Source of the DNA: Stutzerimonas stutzeri
GTDB lineage: Bacteria; Pseudomonadota; Gammaproteobacteria; Pseudomonadales; Pseudomonadaceae
DNA: 64,000 nt
Assembly (NCBI RefSeq): GCF_002890915.1
Contig: NZ_POUT01000001.1
Location: forward strand, 186,001-250,000
Direction: 5' to 3'
Shown piece by piece: positions 46,970-55,305 of the stretch. Made by a program: the position numbers and the translations under genes. Under the pieces are notes generated by a model that saw only the letters and a program-made list of their open reading frames with translations, did no database searches and was not told the DNA's origin. The first letter of the stretch is position 1. The number at the start of each line of letters is the position of its first letter.

Positions 46970-47881
46970 TCAGCGCTTGCGGCTGAACACGTAGAAGCGG
47001 TTCGGCTCGCCCACCACATAGATGTTGCCCTCGCCATCCATGGCGACGCCCTCGGCCTGCGCAATGCCGTGCGCCAGACCGTTGAGGCCGCCGAACAGGC
47101 TGATGAAGCTGCGCGGCTGCCCCTGCAGGTCGAGCTCCACCAACAGGCGCGACTCGTCGGAGAGCAGCAGGGTATGGCCACTGCGCGGATCGATCGTCAC
47201 CGACGACAGGTCGCGCACCAGCAGCGGCTGGCTGGGCAGCGCCTGCAGCGCACCGACGGCACCGTCCTCGCCGGGGAAGGGCAGCTCGAACAGCCCCTGC
47301 GGGTCGCGTTCCTTGGCCAGCAGCAGGCGTTGCGTATGCGGGTTCCAGGCCAGCCCCTCGAAGCCCTTGTTGCCGGCATCGGCGAAGCCCAGGTCATAGC
47401 TGGCGAGGTCATCCAGATCCAGCGTTGCCACGTCCGGTTCCAGGCGGAACACCGCGACCAGCCGACGGCGCTCGTCGACGATCGCCAGGCGGCCGTCGCC
47501 CAGCGCTTCCACCGCTTCCGGGTCGGCGAAGCCGCTCAGGCGGATACGCCGCAAGACGACGCCGGCGGGCGTGAACTCGACGAGTTGCGGATTCCGGCCG
47601 GTCACGGTGAACAGCGTGCCGGTCAGCGGGTTCCAGGTCAGCCCGGAGGTTTCATCTTCCTCCAGGCCGGCCAGCGTGGTTTCCAGCACCAGTTGGTAGT
47701 CCGGCAACCAGATGCCCGCCGCACGCTGCTCCGGGCTGGCCGAACGTTCGTCCCAGTACAGCTGCAGCTGATCGTCCCAGTGCAGCAGGCGCCCGGCGAC
47801 GAGCAGCGCGACGAACAGCAGCGACAGGACGACGGCGACGAGCAGGCGCCAACGGGAACAACGAACGGCCATGGGAAGCAT
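46970..47881 (-). CDS. SdiA-regulated (YjiK-like) beta-propeller protein
   Basis: A 303-residue protein with one N-terminal membrane helix (about residues 8-30, LLVAVVLSLLFVALLVAGRLL), so it is anchored or secreted to the periplasm. The rest is the SdiA-regulated domain, a six-bladed propeller, with EDETSGLTWNPLTGTLFTVTGRNPQLVEF, GNKGFEGLAWNPHTQRLLLAKE and the terminal GVAMDGEGNIYVVGEPNRFYVFSR. Start at 47881 or 47872; neither has a strong ribosome binding site. The function of the family is unknown. Related genes often occur as tandem pairs; here only the tail of a possible second copy remains. Confidence 0.85.
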   Translation of the reverse strand: MLPMAVRCSRWRLLVAVVLSLLFVALLVAGRLLHWDDQLQLYWDERSASPEQRAAGIWLPDYQLVLETTLAGLEEDETSGLTWNPLTGTLFTVTGRNPQLVEFTPAGVVLRRIRLSGFADPEAVEALGDGRLAIVDERRRLVAVFRLEPDVATLDLDDLASYDLGFADAGNKGFEGLAWNPHTQRLLLAKERDPQGLFELPFPGEDGAVGALQALPSQPLLVRDLSSVTIDPRSGHTLLLSDESRLLVELDLQGQPRSFISLFGGLNGLAHGIAQAEGVAMDGEGNIYVVGEPNRFYVFSRKR

Positions 47882-47931
47882 TCCAGCGGAGGGTGCCGGA
47901 TTACAGTACGGCCCGCGAGGAAGCGGCAAAC

Positions 47932-47952
47932 GCGGCGGGGGAGTCCCGCCGC
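47932..47952 (-). terminator. Hairpin after the FAH-family gene
   Basis: GCGGCGGG (47932-47939) pairs with CCCGCCGC (47945-47952) around a five-base loop, 10 bases past the stop codon of the hydrolase gene. On the minus strand it is followed by GTTTG, a weak T tract. Confidence 0.55.
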
Positions 47953-47962
47953 GGCGGGGAGA

Positions 47963-48628
47963 TCAGAGCACGCGGCTCTCGAACCGCGACAGCCCGACCA
48001 GCTCCAGCACCAGTTGGTCGCCCTGCTCGAGCGGGCCGACGCCGGCCGGCGTGCCGGTCAGCACCACGTCGCCCGGTTGCAGGCTGAAATGCCCGGCGAT
48101 GTGCTGCAACAACGGCACGATGGCGTTGAGCATCTGGTTGCTGTTGCCGTCCTGGCGGACCTCGCCGTTGATGCTCAGGCGGATGCCGATGTCGTTCAGG
48201 TCCTCCACCGCATCGCCCGGCACGAAGGGCGCCAGCACGCAGGCGCCGTCGAAGCTCTTGGCGATCTCCCACGGATGGCCCTTTTCCTTGAGCCTGGCCT
48301 GCACGTCGCGCAGGGTCAGGTCCAGAGCCGGGGCGAAGCCGGAGATGGCGTCGCGCACCTCTTCCTCGTTCGGCTTGCGCGACAGCGGCTTGCCGATCAG
48401 CACGGCGATCTCCGCTTCGTAGTGCACCGCGCCGCGGTCGGCGGGAATGCCGAAGCCACCTTCCAGCGGCACGGCGCAGCTGCCGGCCTTGATGAACAGC
48501 AGCGGCTCGCTCGGTACCGGGTTGTTCAGCTCCCTGGCGTGTTCGGCATAGTTGCGGCCGATGCAGACCACCTTGCCCAGCGGGAAGTGGATCGGCGTGC
48601 CATCGGTGTAGTGGTGCTGGTAGCTCAT
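47963..48628 (-). CDS. Fumarylacetoacetate hydrolase family protein (YcgM-like)
   Basis: A 221-residue FAH-family enzyme. The N-terminal VVCIGRNYAEHARELNN, the metal ligands in VHYEAEIAVLIGK (about residue 69) and GYALALD-type segment (GFAPALDLTLRDVQ), and the late LQPGDVVLTGTPAGVGPLEQGD are all typical of the short acylpyruvate hydrolase group. These enzymes hydrolyse acylpyruvates or decarboxylate oxaloacetate using Mg. The start at 48628 has AGGAG upstream. It is 28 bases downstream of the D-2-hydroxyglutarate dehydrogenase gene and probably in its transcript. Confidence 0.9.
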   Translation of the reverse strand: MSYQHHYTDGTPIHFPLGKVVCIGRNYAEHARELNNPVPSEPLLFIKAGSCAVPLEGGFGIPADRGAVHYEAEIAVLIGKPLSRKPNEEEVRDAISGFAPALDLTLRDVQARLKEKGHPWEIAKSFDGACVLAPFVPGDAVEDLNDIGIRLSINGEVRQDGNSNQMLNAIVPLLQHIAGHFSLQPGDVVLTGTPAGVGPLEQGDQLVLELVGLSRFESRVL

Positions 48629-48656
48629 CGAAGACTCCTGATATCCCTGGGCCCGG

Positions 48657-50051
48657 TCAGGCCGCGAAGATCTTGCCGGGGTTCATGATGCCGTTCGGGT
48701 CGAATGCCGCCTTGACCGCCTTCATGTAGGCGATCTCGGCCGGCGAGCGGCTGTACTCGAGATAGTCGCGCTTGGTCATGCCGACACCGTGTTCGGCGGA
48801 GATCGAGCCGTTGTACTTCTCGACGGTCTCGAACACCCACTTGTTCACCGACGCGCACTTGTCGAAGAACTCTTCCTTGGACAGCGCCTCGGGCTTGAGG
48901 ATGTTCAGGTGCAGGTTGCCATCGCCGATATGGCCGTACCAGAGCACCTCGAAGTCCGGGTAGTTGCTGGTGACGATGGCGTCGATGTCGGCGAGGAAGG
49001 CCGGCACCTTCGACACGGTGACCGAGATGTCGTTCTTGTACGGCGTCCAGTGGCTGATGGTCTCGGAGATGTACTCGCGCAGTTTCCACAGGTTCTGCAG
49101 CTGCTGCTCGCTCTGGCTCATCACGCCGTCGATCACCCAGCCTTCGTTGACGCAATGCTCGAAGGTCGCCAGCGCCTGCTCGGCGCGCTCCTCGGTGGTG
49201 GCCTCGAATTCCAGCAGCGCATAGAAGGGCGCGCGCGTCTCGAAGGGCGCAGGGATGTCGCCACGGCCGAGGATCTTGTCCAGGCACTTGTCGGAGAAGA
49301 ATTCGAAGGCGGTCAGGTCCAGCTTGTCCTGGAAGGCATGCAGCACCGGCATGATCGAATCGAAGTCCGGCGTGCCGAGCACCATCGCCGTGAGGTTGGT
49401 CGGCTGGCGCTCCAGGCGCATGGTCGCTTCCACTACAAATCCAAGCGTACCCTCGGCGCCGATGAACAGCTGGCGCAGGTCATAGCCGGTAGCGTTCTTG
49501 ACCAGGTCCTTGTTCAGTTCCAGCAGGTCGCCCTTGCCAGTGACGACCTTGAGCCCGGCAACCCAGTTGCGGGTCATGCCGTAGCGGATCACCTTGATGC
49601 CGCCGGCATTGGTGCCGATGTTGCCGCCGATCTGGCTGGAGCCGGCGGAGGCGAAGTCCACCGGGTAGTACAGGCCCTTGTCCTCGGCGAACTGCTGCAG
49701 GACGGCGGTGACCACGCCCGGCTGGCAGACCACGGTGCGGTCGGTGGCGTTGAAGTCGAGGATCTGGTTCATGTAGTCGAAGGCCACCACCACCTCGCCG
49801 TTGGCCGCCACGGCCGCGGCGGAAAGCCCGGTGCGCCCGCCCGAGGGCACCAGCGCGACCTTGTGCTGGTTGGCCCAGCGGACGATGGCCTGCACCTGCT
49901 CGATGGTCTTGGGGAAGACGATGGCCGAGGGCGCCGGGGCGAAATGCTTGGTCCAGTCCTTGCCGTAGGCGTTCAGCGAATCGGCGTCGGTCAATACCTT
50001 GCCGGGTTCGACCAGGGTTTTCAGCTCATCGATCAAGGCGGGATCGGTCAT
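48657..50051 (-). CDS. D-2-hydroxyglutarate dehydrogenase, FAD-linked
   Basis: A 464-residue FAD-linked oxidoreductase of the D-2-hydroxyacid dehydrogenase group. The PCMH domain has VALVPSGGRTGLSAAAVA (about residues 61-78) and GSSQIGGNIGTNAGGIKVIRYG. The C-terminal domain ends GSISAEHGVGMTKRDYLEYSR and FDPNGIMNPGKIF. Divergent pairing with serA is the key context: in Pseudomonas stutzeri and P. aeruginosa this enzyme is known to oxidise the D-2-hydroxyglutarate that SerA makes from 2-oxoglutarate, which pulls serine synthesis forward. It passes electrons to electron-transfer flavoprotein, not encoded here. The start at 50051 (MTDPALIDELKTLVEPG) was chosen over longer frames. Confidence 0.92.
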   Translation of the reverse strand: MTDPALIDELKTLVEPGKVLTDADSLNAYGKDWTKHFAPAPSAIVFPKTIEQVQAIVRWANQHKVALVPSGGRTGLSAAAVAANGEVVVAFDYMNQILDFNATDRTVVCQPGVVTAVLQQFAEDKGLYYPVDFASAGSSQIGGNIGTNAGGIKVIRYGMTRNWVAGLKVVTGKGDLLELNKDLVKNATGYDLRQLFIGAEGTLGFVVEATMRLERQPTNLTAMVLGTPDFDSIMPVLHAFQDKLDLTAFEFFSDKCLDKILGRGDIPAPFETRAPFYALLEFEATTEERAEQALATFEHCVNEGWVIDGVMSQSEQQLQNLWKLREYISETISHWTPYKNDISVTVSKVPAFLADIDAIVTSNYPDFEVLWYGHIGDGNLHLNILKPEALSKEEFFDKCASVNKWVFETVEKYNGSISAEHGVGMTKRDYLEYSRSPAEIAYMKAVKAAFDPNGIMNPGKIFAA

Positions 50052-50125
50052 CACGGGAACTCTCATACGATTCATGGTCACCCTGAGCACGCTTCAGCAC
50101 AGGGATGGGGGTGTTTCGCGGGGCT

Positions 50126-50141
50126 CGTATGCTAGCATACG
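50126..50141. promoter_or_regulatory. Perfect 16-base palindrome in the serA / D2HG dehydrogenase gap
   Basis: CGTATGCTAGCATACG is its own reverse complement. It lies midway in the 194-base divergent promoter region, 75 bases from the dehydrogenase start and 104 bases from serA. Its inner part could also serve as a -10 element (TATGCT). It is a candidate operator for a dimeric regulator. Confidence 0.55.
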
Positions 50142-50245
50142 CCCCCCTTTGAAACGTGCCTCGGCAGACTTCCGACACCGCTCCCGCCGGTTCGGTCAGC
50201 CTTCGCTGGACACATCAGTGATAACCTCCGGCCTTAAAGGTTTTA

Positions 50246-51481
50246 ATGCAGATGAGCCAGACCTCTCTCGACAAGAGCAAGATCAAGTTCCTTCTTCTGG
50301 AAGGCGTTCACCAGAATGCCATCGACACCCTGAAGGCCGCCGGTTACTCGAACATCGAATACCTCAAGACCGCGCTGTCCGGCGACGAGCTGAAGGCGAA
50401 GATCGCCGATGCCCACTTCATCGGCATCCGCTCGCGCACCCAGCTGACCGAAGAGGTCTTCGACGCGGCGAAGAAGCTGATCGCCGTCGGCTGCTTCTGC
50501 ATCGGCACCAACCAGGTCGACCTCAACGCCGCCCGCGAGCGCGGCATCGCGGTGTTCAACGCGCCCTACTCCAACACCCGTTCGGTGGCCGAGCTGGTGC
50601 TCGCCGAAGCCATCCTGCTGCTGCGCGGCATCCCCGAGAAGAACGCCTCCTGCCACCGCGGCGGCTGGATCAAGTCGGCGGCCAACTCGTTCGAGATCCG
50701 CGGCAAGAAGCTCGGCATCATCGGCTACGGCTCCATCGGCACCCAGCTTTCGGTGCTAGCCGAGGCACTGGGCATGCAGGTCTACTTCTACGACGTGGTG
50801 ACCAAGCTGCCGCTGGGCAATGCCACCCAGGTCGGCTCGCTGTACGACCTCCTGGGCATGTGCGACATCGTTTCGCTGCACGTGCCGGAACTGCCGTCCA
50901 CCCAGTGGATGATCGGCGAGAAGGAAATCCGCGCGATGAAGAAGGGCGGCATCCTGATCAACGCCGCCCGCGGCACCGTGGTCGAGCTGGACCACCTGGC
51001 CGCCGCGATCAAGGACGAACACCTGATCGGCGCCGCCATCGACGTGTTCCCGGTGGAGCCGCGCTCCAACGACGAGGAGTTCGCAAGCCCGCTGCGCGGC
51101 CTGGACCGTGTGATCCTCACCCCGCACATCGGCGGCTCGACGGCCGAAGCGCAGGCCAACATCGGCCTGGAAGTGGCCGAGAAGCTGGTCAAGTACAGCG
51201 ACAACGGCACCTCGGTGTCCTCGGTCAACTTCCCCGAAGTGGCCCTGCCGTCGCACCCGGGCAAGCACCGCCTGCTGCACATCCACCAGAACATTCCGGG
51301 CGTGATGAGCGAGATCAACAAGGTGTTCGCCGACAACGGCATCAACGTCTGCGGCCAGTTCCTGCAGACCAACGAGAAGGTCGGCTACGTGGTGATCGAC
51401 GTGGACAAGGAGTATTCCGACCTGGCGCTGGAGAAGCTGCAGCACGTCAATGGCACCATCCGTAGCCGGGTACTGTTCTGA
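50246..51481 (+). CDS. serA: D-3-phosphoglycerate dehydrogenase
   Basis: A 411-residue SerA with the NAD-binding motif IIGYGSIGTQLSVLAEALGM (about residues 159-178), the nucleotide-domain INAARGTVVELD, the catalytic His in LTPHIGGST (about 294), and a C-terminal ACT domain (about 340-410) with HQNIPGVMSEINKVF for serine feedback. It oxidises 3-phosphoglycerate and also reduces 2-oxoglutarate to D-2-hydroxyglutarate. ATG 50246 follows AAAGG by five bases; ATG 50252 is an alternative. It is divergent from the D-2-hydroxyglutarate dehydrogenase and followed by a clear terminator. Confidence 0.97.
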   Translation: MQMSQTSLDKSKIKFLLLEGVHQNAIDTLKAAGYSNIEYLKTALSGDELKAKIADAHFIGIRSRTQLTEEVFDAAKKLIAVGCFCIGTNQVDLNAARERGIAVFNAPYSNTRSVAELVLAEAILLLRGIPEKNASCHRGGWIKSAANSFEIRGKKLGIIGYGSIGTQLSVLAEALGMQVYFYDVVTKLPLGNATQVGSLYDLLGMCDIVSLHVPELPSTQWMIGEKEIRAMKKGGILINAARGTVVELDHLAAAIKDEHLIGAAIDVFPVEPRSNDEEFASPLRGLDRVILTPHIGGSTAEAQANIGLEVAEKLVKYSDNGTSVSSVNFPEVALPSHPGKHRLLHIHQNIPGVMSEINKVFADNGINVCGQFLQTNEKVGYVVIDVDKEYSDLALEKLQHVNGTIRSRVLF

Positions 51482-51503
51482 TACGAAGGCGTGAAGGTTG
51501 CTG

Positions 51504-51528
51504 AGGGAGGCTCCGGCCTCCCTTTTTT
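51504..51528 (+). terminator. Rho-independent terminator of serA
   Basis: A perfect stem GGGAGGC (51505-51511) / GCCTCCC (51516-51522), extendable by one A-T pair, with loop TCCG, is followed directly by TTTTTT. It lies 23 bases after the serA stop. Confidence 0.93.
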
Positions 51529-51561
51529 GTGGTTCATCGCGCTTTCTTGGGGAAGCAAGGA

Positions 51562-52500
51562 TTGACACCGGACTGGCAAGTTTGGGTGTGTTGAATGAAA
51601 GTTTTGCTTTCACTGGCGTTTAGCGAGTTGCTTGAGAGATTGGTTTCGCCCTGCTGGGCGACTCACTTTTTTCAGTCGCGAAAAAAGTAAGCAAAAACGC
51701 TTGCCCCTGCATCCGGCCCTGCGCTTCGCTCCGGGTCCGTTACTCGCTTCGCTCGCCCTCCGGGCCAGCCTGCGGCTGTTACTCCGCTACGCTCCGTTTC
51801 ACTCCATCGCCGCTCCAGGGGCACGCCGCGAAGGGACGTCCCTGTCCCTTCGCGTCTCTCGCGGCGTCCATGCCGCTCAACCCCCTACGCAACGATTCCG
51901 CTCACCCTCCTGAAGGGGCGTTTGGCGTCGCCTGATAGTTCGTGCATTGAGCAAAAAGCAACGATCTTCCAGGCGACTCGGACCCCGTTCCCGTCAGGAG
52001 GCTCGCGCAGGGGGAGGCAAGGCATGGACGCCGAGCGAGGAACGAAGGACGGGGCCGCCGAGGTAGGGACGTCCCATCGTGACGGCCTCGGAGCGGCACA
52101 GGACGGAGGGAAGCCTGGCCGCGCAGCGGCCAGACCCGGATGCCGGACGTAATGCTGTTCAGATAAGCACGGAGAGTACTTTGTAGGAGCGCGCCATGCG
52201 CGCGAATCGCGGGCGTGGCCCGCTCCTACAGATCCAACATCCAGCTTGAGTCGTTAAGTGAACAGCATTACGGATGCCGGGCGCGCTTTCTCTTTGATTG
52301 CTTTCTCGGCGAGCAACGAGATACAGAGCGTAGCGGAGTAACAGCCGCAGGCTGGCCCGAAGGGCGAGCGAAGCGAGTCAAGTGACTCGGCCGGGGGGCC
52401 GAAACCAGAAGTGTCAGCACGCTCGGTAAGCGCCCTGATCACCGAGGCGCAAGCCCAAACCAAATGGCAGCAACACCCAAACTTGCCAGTCCGGCGTCAA
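51562..52500. repeat. Gene-free 939-base block with nested inverted-repeat arms
   Basis: Outer arms 51562-51589 and 52473-52500 are inverse 28-mers (around CCGGACTGGCAAGTTTGGGTGT) with one mismatch. Inner arms 51742-51797 and 52323-52378 are inverse 56-mers with two mismatches (around GGCCAGCCTGCGGCTGTTACT). The left part (about 51640-51700, CACTTTTTTCAGTCGCGAAAAAAGTAAGC) also resembles the inverse of 52284-52317. A further perfect hairpin lies at 51827-51854 (CGCGAAGGGAC arms). Frames inside are short and unlike protein. This resembles the repetitive intergenic blocks of pseudomonads and holds a MITE-like insertion at 52150-52270. Confidence 0.8.
52137..52283. mobile_element. MITE-like insertion of 121 bases with target duplication
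   Basis: The element proper is 52150-52270. Its ends are perfect inverted 12-mers, TAATGCTGTTCA and TGAACAGCATTA. It is flanked by direct repeats CGGATGCCGGACG (52137-52149) and CGGATGCCGGGCG (52271-52283), 12 of 13 identical, which look like a target-site duplication. No transposase is encoded. Inside lies a palindrome with TGTAGGAGCG (52182-52191) and CGCTCCTACA (52221-52230) arms, a repeat core common in Pseudomonas intergenic DNA. A duplication of this size would fit mobilisation by an IS4-like transposase (inference). Confidence 0.72.
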
Positions 52501-52553
52501 GCAGCCTGTCCCCATGAAATGCGAAGAGGCTTTTTTGTGCCGCGGCACGGTCG

Positions 52554-52847
52554 CTAAGTCCTCGCTCCCCGCCGTTCTCCAGCCCGCTCGTCAGGCACCG
52601 CCGGGCCTTCCTCCCGATCAGGCAAGGGCGGCCTATCCGCCTCGCCCGGCGCCCGCTCCGAGGGCAGCGCCGGCGCCCCGCTTCGCGGGCCGCCACGTGG
52701 CCGCTCGATGACCTCCTGCCGCGGCTCGCTGCTGTCCAGCGGATGCTGGCGAGCCTTCTGCGGATGGGTCGGTCCCGTGCCTCCGGCAACGACTGCCTGG
52801 CTCCCCAGCAGGGCCAGGAACAGCACACACCAACGCAGCACCGACAT
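52554..52847 (-). CDS. Small exported Pro/Arg/Glu-rich protein
   Basis: A 97-residue protein with a clear signal peptide (MSVLRWCVLFLALLGSQAVVAGG) and a mature part of about 75 residues that is rich in Pro, Arg, Glu and Gly, with no Cys and no predicted fold (probably disordered). The start at 52847 has GGAGGT about six bases upstream, a strong ribosome binding site that supports it as a real gene. No family is recognised. It lies between the repeat block and another small exported protein on the same strand, with a 138-base gap that may carry its own promoter. Confidence 0.6.
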   Translation of the reverse strand: MSVLRWCVLFLALLGSQAVVAGGTGPTHPQKARQHPLDSSEPRQEVIERPRGGPRSGAPALPSERAPGEADRPPLPDREEGPAVPDERAGERRGART

Positions 52848-52985
52848 GCGACACCTCCAGCCATGGAGCCCATACCGTTTGGGCAAACCGGCACCGGGAA
52901 GGTTTCAGCGCGACGCCCAGTGGCAATGCGAACGCAAACGTCCCGGCGGACGCAACGCCCGCCGGGACGGCGTGGTTCACCGCGG

Positions 52986-53312
52986 TCAGTAGGCGCCGCG
53001 TGCGCCGCCTTCACCGCCCGTACCGGTGCTGCCCTGCTCGCCCCGCGGCGCACCGTCGGCGCCGGTATCGAGGTCAGCCGCGTCGTCATCATCGTCACGC
53101 TCCGGATCGGTGGTCGTGCCGGCCTTGCCTTCGGTATCCGGCATGCTGCCCATGCCGGTCCCGCTGCCCGTGCCACCCGCGGCGCCCTGCTCCATGGTGC
53201 CGTGCTCCATGGAATCATGGGTGGCATCATCGGACGTGCCGCTGCCGCCGGCGAAGCCCGTACTCGACAACAGGCCGGCAAGGATCACTACCGCAATCTG
53301 CTTGATGTTCAT
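52986..53312 (-). CDS. Small exported acidic, Gly/Asp/Met-rich protein
   Basis: A 108-residue protein. The signal peptide (MNIKQIAVVILAGLLSSTGFAGG) leads to a mature part of about 85 residues without hydrophobic core: Gly/Thr-rich, with HDSMEHGTMEQG and MGSMPD near the start and a DDDDD run near the middle. The start at 53312 has AGAGGTG seven bases upstream. No family is recognised. The His/Met/Asp content might allow metal binding, but that is speculation. It lies 85 bases downstream of the OPT transporter on the same strand. Confidence 0.62.
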   Translation of the reverse strand: MNIKQIAVVILAGLLSSTGFAGGSGTSDDATHDSMEHGTMEQGAAGGTGSGTGMGSMPDTEGKAGTTTDPERDDDDDAADLDTGADGAPRGEQGSTGTGGEGGARGAY

Positions 53313-53397
53313 GGTCGTCACCTCTTTTCAAGGGAGTACCTAATATCCGGCAACAGGGCGCCAGGAGGGTTTCGCGGCCCGGCATCCGCCGAGGGCG

Positions 53398-55116
53398 TTA
53401 TCCGCCCAGCAGCTGCCACAGCGAGGCGCCGACGCCGGCCATGCTTTCCCCGGCCACCAGCCCCGCCGCCGCGACGATCACGAAGCGCTCGCCGAGGCTG
53501 CGCCAGCGCGAGGCGAACGACCAGGCGAGCAACGCCCCGCAGGTCATCATCAACGAGATCGAGGCGGGGATGATGAAAGCCAGCCCGAGCGCCGCGGAGC
53601 TCGGCAACCAGCGCAGCCGCCGTTCCGGCAGCAGCCCCTCCAGCAGCCCCAGCAGCACCCCGCACGACGCCCCGGCCAGCATCGCCCAGCGGATATCGCT
53701 GGCCAGTGCGCCCAACCCGCCGGTCAGGGCCTCGGCCACCGCCTTCCAGGTCGCGACCGCCGGCGCCGGCCATTCGGCGCTGATCAACAGCGCCTGCGGA
53801 TCGGGGATCAGCACCCGGTAGACCAGCACGCCCACCACGCTGCCGAGCAGGATGCCCAGGCACTGCGCCACCGCCTGGCGCTGTGGCGCCGCGCCGATGA
53901 CATGGCCGACCTTGAAGTCGTTGAGCAGGTCGGTGCACTGCCCGGCCGCGCCGCCCGCCGTGTTGGCGCTCATCAGGTTGATCGGCACCTGCCCCGGAGC
54001 GAGCACGCCGAAGCCCAGCTGCGACAGCTGGCCGATGGCGCCGATCGGTGGAATCCCGGTGGCGCCCACCACCCGCGCGGCGACCACCGCCAGCAGCAGC
54101 GCCAGCGGAATCGACAGCAGCGCCAGCCACGGGTCGATGCCGAACAGGCCGACCTGCAGCGTCACCACCAGCCCCACCGCCAGCAGCAGCCCACAGGCGG
54201 GCAGCCCGGCCAGCCGCCGCAGCCGCAGCGAACCGCGCGCCGACGCGCCACGCCCGCGCCACAGGCGCAGCCCCAGCGCGGTGAGCGTGGCGCAGACCAT
54301 CAGGCTGACGCCCGGCCACAGCAGCCATTCGACGAGCACGGCGAACTGCGGCCCTTGCGCCGCGGACGGCAGCCGCACCAACCCCTCGGCCAGCAGCCAG
54401 GGTGCGAGCAGCCCCCAGGCCAGCACGGCGCCGAGCAACAGCGACAGGCCGACGCGCAGGCCGATGATGCCGCCGAAGCCCAGCAACAGCAGCGACGGCT
54501 CGACGGCGAAGGTCAGGCGCTCGAACTGCGCCGACGGCGCCCAGCGCGGCAACGCCCAGAGGAAGACGTCGCTCAACTTGGCGCCGGCGGCAAGCAGCGC
54601 CGCACCGCCCAGCACCCACAAGCGGCGGCCGGCCTCGGCGCCATGGCTGTAGATCTGCTGCAGGGTCGCCAGCGTCGCCATGCCCTCGGGAAAGCGCAGC
54701 CTGGACTCGACGATCAGCGACGGGCGCAGGTACCAGGCCACCCAGATGCCGAGAAAGCTCACCGAGAACACCCAGGCCATCAGCGCCAGGTTGTCCAGCT
54801 GCTGGCCGGTGAGCAGCGTGTAGGCCGGGATCGGCGCCACCAGCCCACCGGAGACGATGGAAGCGCAGGACGAGGCGGTGGTCTGGTTGATGTTGCTTTC
54901 CAGCAGGCTCCAGCGCGGCAGGCCGAAGCCGGCCGCGAGGCTGCGCCAGAGGGCGAAGCCGATCAGCAGGGCGATGATCGACATGTTGAACGACCAGCCG
55001 ATCTTCAGCCCCGAGTAGACGTTCGAGGGCGTCAGCAGGGCGCCCAGCAGCAGCCCGGTCGCCAGCGCGCGCAGGCTGAGTTCACGCGGCTGCACGCGAG
55101 AAGCGATCACACTCAT
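53398..55116 (-). CDS. OPT family oligopeptide transporter-like protein
   Basis: A 572-residue membrane protein with about 14-15 hydrophobic segments. The N-terminal LTPSNVYSGLKIGWSFNMSIIALLIGFALW and NINQTTASSCASIVSGGL, and the later NLMSANTAGGAAGQCTDLLNDFKVGHVIGAAPQRQAVAQ, are OPT-superfamily landmarks seen in bacterial members. The family carries oligopeptides or metal chelates by proton symport; the cargo of this subgroup is unknown. It lies upstream of two small exported proteins with which it may be co-transcribed. It is divergent from a CsgD-like regulator gene, with a 189-base gap. Confidence 0.87.
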   Translation of the reverse strand: MSVIASRVQPRELSLRALATGLLLGALLTPSNVYSGLKIGWSFNMSIIALLIGFALWRSLAAGFGLPRWSLLESNINQTTASSCASIVSGGLVAPIPAYTLLTGQQLDNLALMAWVFSVSFLGIWVAWYLRPSLIVESRLRFPEGMATLATLQQIYSHGAEAGRRLWVLGGAALLAAGAKLSDVFLWALPRWAPSAQFERLTFAVEPSLLLLGFGGIIGLRVGLSLLLGAVLAWGLLAPWLLAEGLVRLPSAAQGPQFAVLVEWLLWPGVSLMVCATLTALGLRLWRGRGASARGSLRLRRLAGLPACGLLLAVGLVVTLQVGLFGIDPWLALLSIPLALLLAVVAARVVGATGIPPIGAIGQLSQLGFGVLAPGQVPINLMSANTAGGAAGQCTDLLNDFKVGHVIGAAPQRQAVAQCLGILLGSVVGVLVYRVLIPDPQALLISAEWPAPAVATWKAVAEALTGGLGALASDIRWAMLAGASCGVLLGLLEGLLPERRLRWLPSSAALGLAFIIPASISLMMTCGALLAWSFASRWRSLGERFVIVAAAGLVAGESMAGVGASLWQLLGG

Positions 55117-55305
55117 GCCCCCAACCTTAGTGCAAAAACGCGCAGCTGCCAGGACGGCTACCCCCGATCACGGCCGAGCGGCGCACGCTCGCCCGGGATA
55201 ATGAGCGTTCGCCGATACGCAGCTGAACTTCGCCGCAAGGTGCTGGTCGTTTAGTAACTTTTTCATCGATTTCATCATTCATGCCCGACTGCCTAGGTAC
55301 CGAAC

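Noticed and set aside
51632-52152. Short frames in the repeat block after serA
   Set aside because: Their sequences follow the inverted repeats, have no ribosome binding sites and resemble translated repeat DNA.
52537-52548. Palindrome GTGCCGCGGCAC as a terminator for the small exported protein gene
   Set aside because: The run of six T lies on the wrong side for minus-strand termination.
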